In this document: positions 10,263 to 21,524 of the stretch, in pieces
How the letters are laid out: every line of letters starts with the position of its first letter
How positions within the stretch are numbered: position 1 is the stretch's first letter
Origin: Flaccisagitta enflata
Lineage: Eukaryota; Chaetognatha; Sagittoidea; Aphragmophora
DNA: 64,000 nucleotides
Direction of reading: 5' to 3'
NCBI GenBank assembly: GCA_965153355.1
Contig: OZ231126.1
Location: forward strand, 10,168,001 to 10,232,000
Translations under genes and position numbers: made by a program
Notes under the pieces: model-generated
Told to the model about the DNA's origin: nothing
What the model saw: only the letters and a program-made list of their open reading frames with translations
Database searches by the model: none

Positions 10263-13200
10263 ATATGTGTGTGTATGTGTGTGGAAAAAGCAGGGTTGTG
10301 TGACATACATTGGAGGATACAGGGCTGTGTGACATACATTGAAACAGAATAGGTGGTGTGACATACATCAAAAAATACAGGGCTGTGTGACATATATAGG
10401 AAAAAAACTGGGTGGTGTGACCTACAATGGAGAATTCTGGACTGTGTAGTCTGCATATCTCATGGATAGACAGAAATTGGTGGCTTTTTTTAAATGATGC
10501 ATAACTTTTGACCAGTCTTGTGATAATTTCTGAAGAGGGAATATTTCTTTAGAAATTTAAAGGATAGTTGTGATGGGTCCGGATTAAACACCAGTGAGAG
10601 CTCCAAAGGCTCTCATCCTTTATTAAAGTAGGGTTGAGTAGTAATGTTGTCCAACTTTCATACATTGGAGAAAACTGGGTGGTGTGATATACATCAGAGA
10701 ATTCTGGGCTGTGTGACATACATCAGAGAATTTTGGCTCTGTGACATACATCGGACAAAAATAGGTAGTGTGACATACATGGGAAAATTTTGGGCTCTGT
10801 GAAATATATCAGAAAAAACTGGGTGGTGTGACATACATCAGAGAATTCTTGGCTGTGTGACATACATTGGAAAATTCTGGGCTGTGTGACATACATCAAA
10901 GAATTCTTGGCTGTGTGACATACATTGGAGAAAACTGGGTGGTGTGACAGACATTGGAGAAAACTGGGTGGTGTGACATTTATCAGAAAATTCTGGGCTG
11001 TGTGACATACATCGGAGAAAACTGGGTTGTGTGACATACATAGTCAAATTCTGGGCTGTGTGACATATATCGGAGAATTCTGGGCTGTGTGATATACATT
11101 GGAGAAAACTGGGTGGTGTGACATACATCCAAGAAAACTGGGTGATGTGATATACATCGGAGAATTCTAGTCTGTGTGACATACAATGAAGAAAACTAGG
11201 TTGTGTGACATACATCGGAGTAAACTGGGTTGCGTGACATACATCGGAGAATTCTGGGCTGTGTGACATACATCGGAGAAAACTGGGTGGTGTGACATAC
11301 ATCAGAGAATTCTGGGCTGTGTGACATACATTGGAGAAAACTGGGCTGTGTGACATACATTGGAAAAAACTAGGTGGTGTGACATACATCGGAAAAAACT
11401 AGGTGGTGTGACATACATCGGAGAATTATGGGCTGTGTGACATACATCGGAAAAAACTGGGTGGTGAGACATATATCGGAGAATTCTGGGCTGTGTGACA
11501 TACTTCGGAGAAAACTGGGTGGTGTGACATACATCGGAAAATTCTGGGCTGTGTGACATACTTCGGAGAAAACTGAGTGGTGTGATATACATCGGAGAAT
11601 TCTGGGCTGTGTGACATACATTGGAGGAAACTAGGCTCTGTGACATACATCGGAAAAAACTAGGTGGTGTGACATACATCGGAGAATTCTGGGCTGTGTG
11701 ACATACATCGGAAAAAACTAGGTGGTGTGACATACATCGGAGAATTCTGGGCTGTGTGACATACATCGGAAAAAACTGGGTAGTGTGACATACATCAGAG
11801 AATTCTTGGCTGTGTGACATACATCGGAAAAAACTAGGTGGTGTGACATACATCAGAGAATTCTGGGCTGTGTGACATACATCGGAGAAAACTGGGTGGT
11901 GTGACATACATCAGAGAATTCTGGGCTGTGTGACATACATCGGAGAAAACTGGGTGGTGTGACATACATCAGAGAATTCTGGGCTGTGTGACATACATCG
12001 GAAAAAACTAGGTGGTGTGACATACATCGGAGAATTCTGGGCTGTGTGACATACATCGGAAAAAACTGGGTGGTGTGACATACATCGGAGAATTCTGGGC
12101 TGTGTGACATACATCGGAGAAAACTGGGTGGTGTGACATACATTGGAGAATTCTGGGCTGTGTGACATACATTGGAGAAAACTGGGCTGTGTGACATACA
12201 TCAGAAAAAACTAGGTGGTGTGACATACATCGGAGAATTCTAGACTGTGTGACATACATCGGAAAAAACTGGGTGGTGTGACATACATCGGAGAATTCTG
12301 GGCTGTGTGACATACATCGGAGAAAACTGGGTGGTGTGACATACATCGGAGAATTCTGGCCTGTGTGACATACATCGGAGAAAACTGGGTGGTGTGACAT
12401 ATATTGGAAAATTCTGGGCTGTGTGACATACATCGGAGAAAACTGGGTGGTGTGACATACATCGGAGAATTCTGGGCTGTGTGACATACTTCGGAGAAAA
12501 CTGGGTGGTGTGACATACATCTTAGAATTCTGGGCTGTGTGACATACATTGGAGAAAACTGGGTGGTGTGACATACATTGGAGAATTCTGGGCTGTGTGA
12601 CATACAAAAAAACGTTACGCACGTTGCGGAGAAATCTCTGAAACTTTAGTGTTCCACTATCGTGGAACACAACAACATGACAGGCCTGAACCAGCTGCAT
12701 CTCTTTGCCATCCTCAACCAGTACATAAGGCATTCCCGTAAGCTTTCCATCATCATATCGTGACAGTTTCTCTCCGTTGAGGAATTTGTAGATTGGTCCA
12801 AACGTCTCAGTTTCCCGTTCCTTTTCAGAGGCAATTAAATGTTCTAAGTGCATGATCACTTCACTTGCTGATGGTTTTTTCCTGATTCCCAGCTTGTCTT
12901 GGTAGTGTCTGCATTTTTCAAAAACATTCGGTGGCAGGACATTGCAAGTTGCTGAGCAAACTGAATAATGCCAAGGAACAACGGAATTTTGTAATGGTTC
13001 TTTTCTACCCTCAATCAATATGAAAGGGCAGGTGCTGAATGTGTTCCAAAAATGATTAGGAAAATCATGAGCGCCAAAAAAGACCTCATCCAAAATTAGC
13101 ATCTGTAGCTTTTGATGTTTTTCCTCATCGAGGTTATGGTCCTTCAAAAGTTCACAAAATTTGTGAATGATGCTGACATCACACACCATTTTCACACCAT

Positions 13201-16200
13201 TTTGTTCAAGAGCTTCCAAATAGTTAGTTCCCTGATAGATTTCAGGTACTGACAAACCCAATTTGAAGAATGAATCAAATTCGCGTATCAAACGAATTTG
13301 GTGATGGTAAAACTCAGAGCCATGTCTGAATTGTCCATTCCTTTCAATTATGTTAGTGCACGCCACCCTGTCCATGAACTTTGCCTCGTGTTCATTATAT
13401 TTTGAACATTTCAACTTCAGATATCTTACCTTCAAACTCATCCTTAGAATGTGTGTCAATCTTTCATCGGGGGTAAGGCACTTGAAAGCAGGGAGAATAA
13501 ATTCTGAATAGACTTGTTCGGACTGGTAGTATTGACAATCCATCAGTTGGTAAAATTCTCGAAAGTGAGTCATTTTTAGGATAGCGATGTTCTCAGGAAT
13601 CCATTTGCTGATGTCCTCTTTGTCAAAGTCTCCACCAGGAAGTATAATGGGGTGTTTGTTTTCAATAGACTCAAATGTTCCACCAACATTTTCAAAAATG
13701 TGAAGTTTTTTCAGAGCTGCGATTAACTTTTTATCAAGATTTCGAGCTCTGTAATTGAGGTATTTCAGAATTGAAGCCACCAACTTTTTTTGAGTAGGCT
13801 TTTTTGATTGGGATGAATGGAGCTTTTTTGATTCAACCAATTGGGATTCAAAAATGGGCAACATACTTTCAACATCGTCGAGATGAGCAGAAATTTTCTG
13901 AAGCATGTGATTGCCTGATCTCAGGAAAAAGATGTCGCAATCATCTAATATTGAAAGAAGGTCATCAACTAGGGTGGGTGAAGCACATACAATCTGGTCA
14001 ATGTTTTGAAGAGATGTTAATTCAACTTCTTTTCCTTTTCTTCCCTGAGTGACAGGGATAAGGTTGAAAGTCTTAACAAGTTGCAACTGGGATAATATGG
14101 AAGTTCTATCCATCTTGCTCTTTTTCTTCTCAGGTGAAATACTGCTGTCAAAAAAATGCCATATTCTCTCATGCAACTGCTGTGTTCTCGGCTCAGAGTC
14201 ATTCCACAACTTTGCGAAGTCTTCAATGGTGAAGTCATTGAGAGGCTGAACTGTAAGTATGCAAGTGCCTCCATGATCCAATTTTGTTCCTGATGTCTCT
14301 TCCTTCAGTAGACCTGTGGCAACTACTTTGTGGACAAATTGGTTCAGTTGGTTGGGAAGAAGGTCTGGAAATAAAGTCAGGAAGACTTTCTGGTCAAAAT
14401 ATCTGAGAACACCATCTTGAGTGATGTTGAGAGGCAAGCCAAGTAAGGACCTGGGTAATTCATCTGAGCAGATATATTGTAGGACATCTCTGACTGTGCT
14501 TTCTTTTTCAAATGGCGTAGTTTCCACAGCCTGTGGCAAAGACAGCTTAAGCTTTGTTGGTGACATTTTCAGGAAAAGTTGCTGGAGATGTGATGGATGC
14601 ATTGCTGCAAAACCTAATCCAATCAAATCGTCATCAGAGAGGAACAAAGGCTGCATACATGACAAGAAGGATCTTTGTAGAGCTGGGACATGAATAATGG
14701 GGAGACCAAGATTTCTCAGAAGTGCTTGATGTTCTGCACTCAATCCCACGCAGAAAAATCCCTCAGAACCATCATAGTTTAAATCATTCCCAACAGCTGT
14801 TACAAACGACTCAATTTCATGGTCATTTTGCCCAACACTGTGCTGCCCTTGAATTGGGAAAATCCCCATGTTATGCTGCTTTACAACACGGAAGAAATTT
14901 GTTTGCAAGGTTTTCCAGTTTTCATCCAGTTGCAACCTTAAAGGAAATAGGGTCCAGTACTGTTCAAAGGGTAAATCATTTGCCAATTGGGAAACCTCTG
15001 AAATAAGCAAAGCATAGCACTTTGGAATTAAAAAGTTCAGAAGAAGTTCATTCCATTTTGAGTGATAAGTTCTTTCACTTGATCGCCAAAGATACTGTCT
15101 TGTTGCATCAATTGCAAAATGGCCATGTACGTGAACTGGCAAGTCCGTCAATATTGGTAAAGGAAGAAAACAGTAAGCTTTCCCTTGAACTGAGCCTTTG
15201 ATCTTCAAGGCCACACCAGCTCTTGGGGTTAGACCCAATTTCTTGTCCCTGTAGGCTTCCAAAATGGAGTCATCTGCTTTTGTGTCATTTCCAAATGATT
15301 GTAAAATCAACCAGTTGCTGGATTCCTTTTCAGAGCATTGTTTTCCTAATGTGAGTTCAGCTTTGTAAATTGTGTGGCGGAATGGCATTTCATCCAAATT
15401 TTTAGAGCCATTCACCAGCAGTGAACTTTGCTCATTGGAATGCTTTAGGAATTGATAGTATTCATTGCAATTAGAGGGTTGGATCACCATCATTAATGCA
15501 AATTCTTCAGTAAGAACGCTTTCATCTTTTGAGAACAGCTTGATTTCTCTAATGTTCTTCAAAAAAAGTACAGCTTCAGATGCTTGCTCTTGAAACTTTT
15601 TCATCAGGCCATCCACAGTATTGAGGCTTACTTGCTCACCTATTTTTGAAACATGACTCCTCAAGGGAAATCTGAACATGGTGGCACCTTGGAGAGGGAA
15701 CTCTTCCCCAGAGACATGAAAGCTGTTGTAGACACTGCTGTACTGTTCCTTCCAGCCTAATCCCTCAAATAACGCACCTGGGGATTCTTTATCCGCACCA
15801 GGAACGTATTGGCAGAGTGGATCCATAATGCACAATTTCTCGTCATTTGTTAGGAATGAAGGTACATCTGTCAGGTGGTATACTGAATTAAAACCAACAC
15901 CAAATTGCCCAGTCTGGTTAGGATCATGACTTTTTGATCCAAGACCTACCTTTTGAATTCCAACCAAATCATCATCAGTAAATGGCTTATCATTATAAAC
16001 CAATAAAGCAGGTTTTTGACATGGCTTGTAAGAGTCTGAGAAGATTTTTTCAGTCTCGAGGCTGCGTGAGTCTAGGACAAAATGTATTTTTGTAGCTCCA
16101 GCATCATCTGCATTTTGAATAAACTCTTTGAAAATTCCCCAGTCTAAGGGGTAGCTATCCAGAACATTTTTCAACCGGGTTATGAGGTCCACCTTTTGAC

Positions 16201-19200
16201 CAAATTCCTTGAAAAAAGGAAGTTTCTTTGCAAATCTTTTTATTATGCATTCAGTTTTATCTGGAATTTTCAGATACTTTGCTAATTCAGGCGACATTTG
16301 TAAGGATGCTCTTTCAAGTCCATCACCTTCAAAACCTAATTCACCAACAGCAGAATAGTACAAACTTGAGCTGCACCTCAATGAATTGTCATAAGCCAAT
16401 GCAGGAACAGCCTTTTTGAGCACATATCCCTTACTATGCAAGTCATTCAGAGCCTGAAGAATGGTCTTTTGATCTTTAGAGTTGAGTGGGAAACATCCAT
16501 TCTTCTGAATACAATCTATGACTTCTATAAGCATTTCTGGACTTGGTTGAGTAGGAACAACTGCATGGAGGAAATGGCGACATTTCTTTTTATCAATATC
16601 AGGATGTATGGCAGATATCCATGGTTCTAACACACCAACAGCTTCTTGAACGACATGACCCATTTCCCTCATACCTTGATTAGTAAGAAGTACCTTCTTT
16701 TCTGCCAAGAGACTCTTCAACATGTTTCCATCTAGCTTTTCTTCAGAAAACCATGCATAAACCTGTTCACATGTTTCAGCACAAAATTTGCCATCATAGT
16801 CAGCTTCTAATTTGGCATCAAGTTGTGTTAAGACTATTTCTGGACTTAACTCTTGCTTGACTTGAAATATGTGTTCAAAACGCTTAACAGCATTTTGTAC
16901 AGCCTTGCTTTCCTTAGAATAACGACTGCTGTCAAAGATTGGCTTTACAAGGTCAGCCAAAGGAGCCAAATGGGTAGACAACATATCCTTGAGTTGACAA
17001 ATATTTGGGACATTTGGGATGTCTTTGTTTGATGGAAAAATAATCACTGCTCTTTGTATTTTTTCTACAATGTCGTGTGGGGGATCTGATTGGAATTGAA
17101 ACAGATTGTTGACCATCAAATCAATGACTAATGAAGATGCTTGCTCAGCTCTCTTTATTTGGTCAGTAGTCATTCTCTCAATGTTTGCAACTATGCTCCC
17201 AATCTCATCCCAAGTAAAGTCTGACGCAGCATGTTTCATTCCAAGTTCTGACTTTAGGTTTGTTCGTGCTGTATCAGAGAGTTGAATCGTAGGGAACATA
17301 CTTTCATCATTTAGAAAAAGGTCTGCATATTTTGATGTGGGATCAACAGTCTCATTCGGCAGTTTCAGCATGGCAGTTGTTGGAATGCATCTGGTTGTTG
17401 CAATGGTTGTTTTCACAAAACTGTCAGTTAAAAGTTTACCAAGAATGGACTTTGTTCCCATCTCCTCCAACACAGCACACATGAGCTCAGAAATCATATT
17501 TCCCGGGAAAGAGATGATGTGCTCGAAAAAATATCCAAGAATATGTTTTCCTGTTACGGTGTTGTCATCATGAATGAAGTTTGCCTTAGAAAACGAACCC
17601 ATCAGTGAGCTTGCTTGAATGATGGTGCAGGAGGTTTTTGAGACAATTGTTTCAGCATACTTGCTCAGATGTTCATCACCAGAGATGTCACCACATGGAA
17701 AACTTGATTTGGAGTATGATACCCACTTTTTGTGGACAGCACTAAAGAAAATTGCCAATTCTGTGTCAGATTTGATTGTTGAATAGAAGGCATTAACAAG
17801 AGGCTCCCAAGTTTTTGAAAGATCTTGGTCATATTGTGGCCAAACACTGAACCAATTGGATGGATCAAAGACACTCATATTGGTCATTATCTTTAATGCT
17901 GAAACTAAAGCTTTTTGCACTGGGTCACGCAAAATCACATTGTTCCAAATTCCTGGGTTCCATGCATCACTTTTCTCATCTATCGTGGATTTCTTTAACT
18001 CCCTTCTGTTTGATGTTACGGAGAAATATCCGTTGATGTGGAAGGGAAAAGGATTTTCAATTGGCAAAGGCAGAAAACAGAACGTGAGGGAGCAATCAGA
18101 TGCATAGGTAGACGTTGGAGTCAGAGCCATGGGCATGAATCGATCTTCATTTTTAGACAAAGAAATTGCAATTCCTCCTACTGAAATGAGCTTTTCCTTG
18201 GGATGATCTTTCACCATTTGCAATGATTCTCCAGCGCTTATGCATGTTGATGTTAGCCAGTAGTTTTTCTTTTTGTGAAGGGAGGTAAGGTTATTAGTGG
18301 GTAGGCAAGCTTTCTCACTATGTGTCGTTTCAACCTCAAGAATCAATGCAACCTCATTATCTATTGGATGTTCTGCCTTGGTGCATTTCTGCGCGGTCCT
18401 CAAGATGGCCAACTGCTCAAACAGTTGTGAATTGTCGCAATCTTGATTATGAGACGACTTCACATCTTCAGGAGACTGGAGTTTCTTCATAACTTGGCAC
18501 AACCTTTTCTCAACGCTGAAATTCAAATTTTTCCCCGCATTTTTGGCATCTGAAGGAATCATGGAGACAGAGAACTTGCAAACTGTCTGAGTGAAGAGCA
18601 AGAGGCTGTTCAGTTGAGCCTTGGTAGTTTCTAAGAGTGACATCATGGACTCATGATCATACATAGTCGCTGATATTTTAGACTTTGCCGCTTGATCAGA
18701 ATTACGCAAGGGGAACCGCAAAAGAGTCCCTGGCATGACATCTTGATCCTTCGTTAGATTGCAACCGCAAATGCCATCGAATGCGATTAATTGATCGTGA
18801 TATTTCTTGAGATTTATTTTCTGCAGAGGTACTGTGACACCTGTCTCTGCTTTCTTGAGATAACCCTCTTTCCTCTTCTCACTATGAGGATCTAAAACCA
18901 AAAGTGTGTTGCCACTTAGAATGTGAGGGACGTCAGTCATGTTGTAAACGGCGTTGAAACCCAGTCCAAACTTGCCAACTTTGCCTAAATCATCCTCTTT
19001 TGTCGCGCCGCCCAACTTTTTCAGATTTTGGAAATCATGATCTGTGAATCTGGCGTCGTTGTACGCCAACAAGGCGGGTCCTTGAAGTTCTACCATTTTT
19101 GGACCAAGCATCTTCTCTGGTAGAGTGTCGATGGAGCGCCTAAAAGACCAGAGTAACAAGAACATGGCAAGATGCTCAACTAAGTCACGTGCCAGTGGGC

Positions 19201-20370
19201 AGGGGCAGTTATCAACTAAGATTATCATATGGAAAGACTCAAAAGACTGGCAAGACAAACAAGAATTCATAACTGATAAAAAGTGTCCAAAACACTACTG
19301 GACCAACTGACAACAAGTGACGCGGGTTCACAATTTTGTTGTGGATGGGTGGGCAGGGGCATCCAACCCCCATCTCTCAGTGCACATAAAAAAATACATG
19401 AAAAGTATCGAAAAGCTCGTTTTCCCCACGTTTCAATTCGATCATTACCAACGCACCAATGGACCAACAAACGCACAGACTAAACCTCTTTCAGAATCCC
19501 CATAGAAGAAAGCAGAAACAAACTTCAAAAATGAGTATGGGGGGGGGGGAACTAAATTTTATGCAGGCCTGCTGTCACGTCATAGATGACATTTTAATTA
19601 GATATCGGTCATTACAGGTAAACCAGTCCCCCAAGGGCGATATGTGGTCGGCAATACCCGTTGCCCTGCTTTGCATGATTGTGAATTGGAGTGAGGGAAA
19701 GCAGGGCAGCGGCCCCGAAAGGGACCAAGTCCTGTAGAACACATGGGGACTTTTGTTTGTTAGTCCATCCATCCGTCCTTCCAGCCTTAGCCTTAGAAGG
19801 CAGATTTTAAGCTCAAGAAAGCAGACTTAAGGCTTGAAGGCTGATTAGAGGCTCGCGAAGCCAGATTTGAGGTCCAACAGCACTGATTTTAAGCCTTGGC
19901 GGTCAGATTTTAAACCTGAAAGGTCAGATTTGAGGGCTGAGATAGCAGATTTCAGGCCTGAGCTGAGAGGGCGGATTTTAGGCCTGAGAGAGTAGATTTC
20001 AGGCTTGGGAGGCCTGATAGGGGGTACAAATGGACAGACTAACAGACAAAAGTCCCCCTGTGTTCTACAGGACTTTGTCTCCTTCGGGGCCGCTGCCCAA
20101 AAATGAGACATAAGACATTCTTGAGAATAGCTAGGGATAGATGTAAAATACATGATGCGGGCTCATGCGCCGCGCCATACGAATTAACTCAACTTACATG
20201 TCATAGATGAGTTCGACTTGGGTCGCTCCGGCGTCGTCGGCGTTTTGAATGAGTTCCTTGGGAATGGCCAATCCATCGCTGTATTCTTCCAGCAGACGAT
20301 TGATGCGCTGCGTCAGCGGCTCCGATTGACCGCCGTATTCAAGGCCATCCTCGTCGGAATCCGACGACAT
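6293..20370 (-). CDS. SACS-like: Sacsin-like protein, whole gene span, five exons, predicted 3,052 aa
   Basis: Exons 20370-20198, 19139-12623, 9922-7781, 7621-7487 and 6484-6293 join with matching phases (2,0,0,0). Sacsin is a giant cytosolic co-chaperone built from repeats that start with an Hsp90-like ATPase fold. Two such repeats are visible: the first with ELIQNADDAGAT (residues 39-50), GPALLAYND and GKFGLGFNAVYNMTDVP (about 111-127); the second with EFIQNADDAGAT (about 1070) and GQFGVGFNSVYHLTDVP (about 1135). The C-terminus has a HEPN domain split over exons 3-5, beginning WWKQAQIDLKAA (about 2920). Human sacsin has about 4,580 residues, three repeats, an N-terminal ubiquitin-like domain and a J domain before HEPN. 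Here the ubiquitin-like domain and third repeat are absent, and no J-domain HPD motif was found. Recognition is firm; exon 2-3 splice choice is the least certain. Confidence 0.9.
6585..7460. repeat. (TTTC)n microsatellites of sacsin intron 4
   Basis: Long TTTC tracts separated by four copies of a spacer reading CGATTAACTGACAACGTG or CGATAAGCTGACAACGTG, so the array is a higher-order repeat. It fills intron 4 (6485-7486). Confidence 0.9.
7487..7621 (-). CDS. SACS-like: Sacsin-like exon 4 (middle of HEPN)
   Basis: 135 bases, 45 codons, between TTTTCACCATCAG|GCC and ACCAAG|GTGACC. It reads AVEKALKAAILKNGM, the typical second HEPN helix, directly continuing the SYQ of exon 3. Both ends are phase 0. 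Confidence 0.88.
7681..7730. repeat. A-tract and (GA)n in sacsin intron 3
   Basis: Poly-A followed by GA repeats in the 159-base intron 7622-7780. On the sense strand this is a CT/T-rich tract before the exon 4 acceptor, suited to act as an extended polypyrimidine tract. Confidence 0.9.
7781..9922 (-). CDS. SACS-like: Sacsin-like exon 3
   Basis: The acceptor is a pyrimidine-rich tract ending AAATCAAG|TTTTCG, giving FSWNTVWRTPLVLLPTKE. The region is rich in charged helices and ends with WWKQAQIDLKAAKDEE...SWIAYKSYQ, the first part of the HEPN domain. The donor is TATCAG|GTAGGA at 7780, phase 0. Near residue 2600-2650 (KIWHQMRLESN) there may be a decayed J-like helix, but no HPD is present. 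Confidence 0.85.
10005..10290. repeat. GC-rich 21-bp minisatellite followed by (GT)n
   Basis: About ten units of CCACTGCCGCCTGTGGGCGGT, then about 25 GT dinucleotides. Lies in sacsin intron 2. Each unit contains CCGCC...GGCGG, so single strands can fold. Confidence 0.9.
10291..12612. repeat. 29-bp minisatellite, about 2.3 kb, in sacsin intron 2
   Basis: Alternating 29-bp units, GGGCTGTGTGACATACATCG with GAGAATTCT, and GGGTGGTGTGACATACATCG with GAGAAAACT, form a 58-bp higher-order unit. Around 10435-10670 the array is broken by unique sequence. Because 29 is not a multiple of three, each frame cycles through all phases, yet long stretches of the minus strand are open in all three frames. The units are directly adjacent with no unique spacers. 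Confidence 0.92.
12623..19139 (-). CDS. SACS-like: Sacsin-like exon 2 (6.5 kb, most of the protein)
   Basis: The acceptor is TCTGGTCTTTTAG|GCGCTCC. The exon completes the first ATPase domain and holds all of the second sacsin repeat. The open frame continues past the coding end into the minisatellite of intron 2, but the protein character changes abruptly after FQRFLRN, where AAC|GTGCGT offers a phase-0 donor at 12622. Two other GT sites (12618, 12613) lie just beyond; only the first keeps phase with the exon 3 acceptor. Confidence 0.85.
19313..19505 (+). mobile_element. Short element, subfamily D, in sacsin intron 1
   Basis: Starts AAGTGACGCGGGTTCACAA, then GTTGTGGATGGGTGG and CAGGGGCATCCAACCCCC; ends in a decayed GACCAAC tract and CCTCTTTCAGAATC. 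The 3' hairpin is lost. Confidence 0.65.
19623..20106 (+). mobile_element. Inverted-repeat element with internal minisatellite (type G), sacsin intron 1
   Basis: A leader CAAGGGCGATATGTGGTCGG and ACCCGTTGCCCTGC is followed by a left arm GGGCAGCGGCCCCGAAAGGG with GTCCTGTAGAACACA. The centre is about ten units like AGGCCTGAGAGGGCAGATTT. The right arm is the complement, TGTGTTCTACAGGACTTTG and TTCGGGGCCGCTGCCC. The arms carry their own GGCCCC/GGGGCC hairpin. No protein is encoded. Confidence 0.8.
20198..20370 (-). CDS. SACS-like: Sacsin-like exon 1 (start codon, first ATPase N-box)
   Basis: The ATG at 20370-20368 opens MSSDSDEDGLEYGGQSEPL, then residues 39-50 read ELIQNADDAGAT, the Mg/ATP-binding N-box of the Hsp90-like fold. 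The donor is CAT|GTAAGTT at 20197. The exon is 173 bases and leaves two bases of codon 58, which the first base of exon 2 completes as Met. A frame that starts inside exon 2 misses this catalytic block. Confidence 0.9.
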
Positions 20371-20548
20371 CTTTGGTCGTGGGGGGGAGGAAGGGCAGGG
20401 GTTGGTGTCAGGGGAGAGAAGGCAGGGGCAGAGCCACTAACCCTATTTCCTGAAAGGGGAAGGGAAAAAGAAACAAAGATTCTTGTACGAATTTGTAATT
20501 CATGCGATTTGGCGGCAGCTTTCACGAGAGTGAGATAAGTTAAGAGAA

Positions 20549-20549
20549 G

Positions 20550-20583
<34 letters not shown>
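20549..20583. repeat. (GA)n microsatellite
   Basis: GA dinucleotides just upstream of the sacsin-like start region. No promoter motif can be claimed. Confidence 0.9.
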
Positions 20584-20585
<2 letters not shown>

Positions 20586-20637
20586 CAAAGAGCGAGAAAG
20601 AGAAAGGGGGAAAGAGAATAGTCGCAAAAGCGTTAGA

Positions 20638-21391
20638 TGGTCAGCGGTACCCGTTGCCCCTGTAAGTGTGTGGATGTGTGATGGTGAGAGGGGCAGTGGC
20701 CCCGAAGGGGCCGATGACCTATGCTGTTTTATTGTTTTGAACCTTGGACCAAGATTTGTGCTTTAAGGCTGGAATATGGGATTTCAGCTGAAAGGCTAGG
20801 ATTTGGGTCTCAAGGCTGCGATTTGGGCTTTGAGGTTAAGATTTGGGCTGGAATTGGGGCCATGTGGCCGGATATCTAGCCTCAAGGCTAGATTCTGGGT
20901 TTGAGGCTCGATTCTGAGCCTTGAGGCTGGATTTTAAGCTTTGAGGCTGGAATTTGAGGCCTGAAGCTGGAATATGAGCCACACGGTTGGAATTTGAGCC
21001 TCGAGGCTGGAATTTGAGTCTCGAGGCTGGAATTTGAGACGCGAGGCTGGATTTTTGGGTTGAACACTAGATTTGAGGGTCAAGGATGTGGACAGAGAAG
21101 AGGAAGAAGAGGCTGGAAAGGCTGGATTCTGGGCTTCAAGGCTCAATTTTGAGCCTTGAGGCTGGAATTTGAGCCTCAAGGCTGGAATTTGAGCCTTGAA
21201 ACTGGAATTTTAGCTTCAAAGCTGAAATATGAGCCTCAAGACTGACAATTGAGCCTTGAGGCTAAATTTTGGGCTTTAAGGCTGGTCGAGGGGGTGGACG
21301 GAGAAGGAGAAGGAGGAGGAGAAGAAGGAGGAGAATTTTCTCCTGTGTGAAAGCATAGGTCATCGGCCCCTTTGGGGCCGCTGCCCAAAAA
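20638..21391 (+). mobile_element. Inverted-repeat element with internal minisatellite (type F)
   Basis: Leader GGTCAGCGGTACCCGTTGCC, left arm GGGGCAGTGGCCCCGAAGGG + GCCGATGACCTATGCT, about 25 units of GAGGCTGGAATTTGAGCCT, then right arm AGCATAGGTCATCGGCCCC + TTTGGGGCCGCTGCCC. Same plan as type G with different arm and minisatellite sequences. Confidence 0.8.
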
Positions 21392-21524
21392 GGGAAAAAG
21401 AGAGAGGAAGAGAGGGGAAGAGAGAGAAAAAGAGCAGGGGGTGTAAAAAATTGAGTGGCTTTTAATTTTAGTCCCCCCCTACATTTGATTTCCTTCCCCG
21501 CGTCGCGTTACAAAATCTTTGATT

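Noticed and set aside
10031-12603. Cys/His repeat frames (MSH..EFSDVCH) as a zinc-finger protein
   Set aside because: Open by repeat composition in several frames; the spacing does not make a known finger, and splice sites place it in an intron.
10291-12612. 29-bp repeats looking like a CRISPR array
   Set aside because: Units are adjacent with no unique spacers, and the array lies in a eukaryotic intron.
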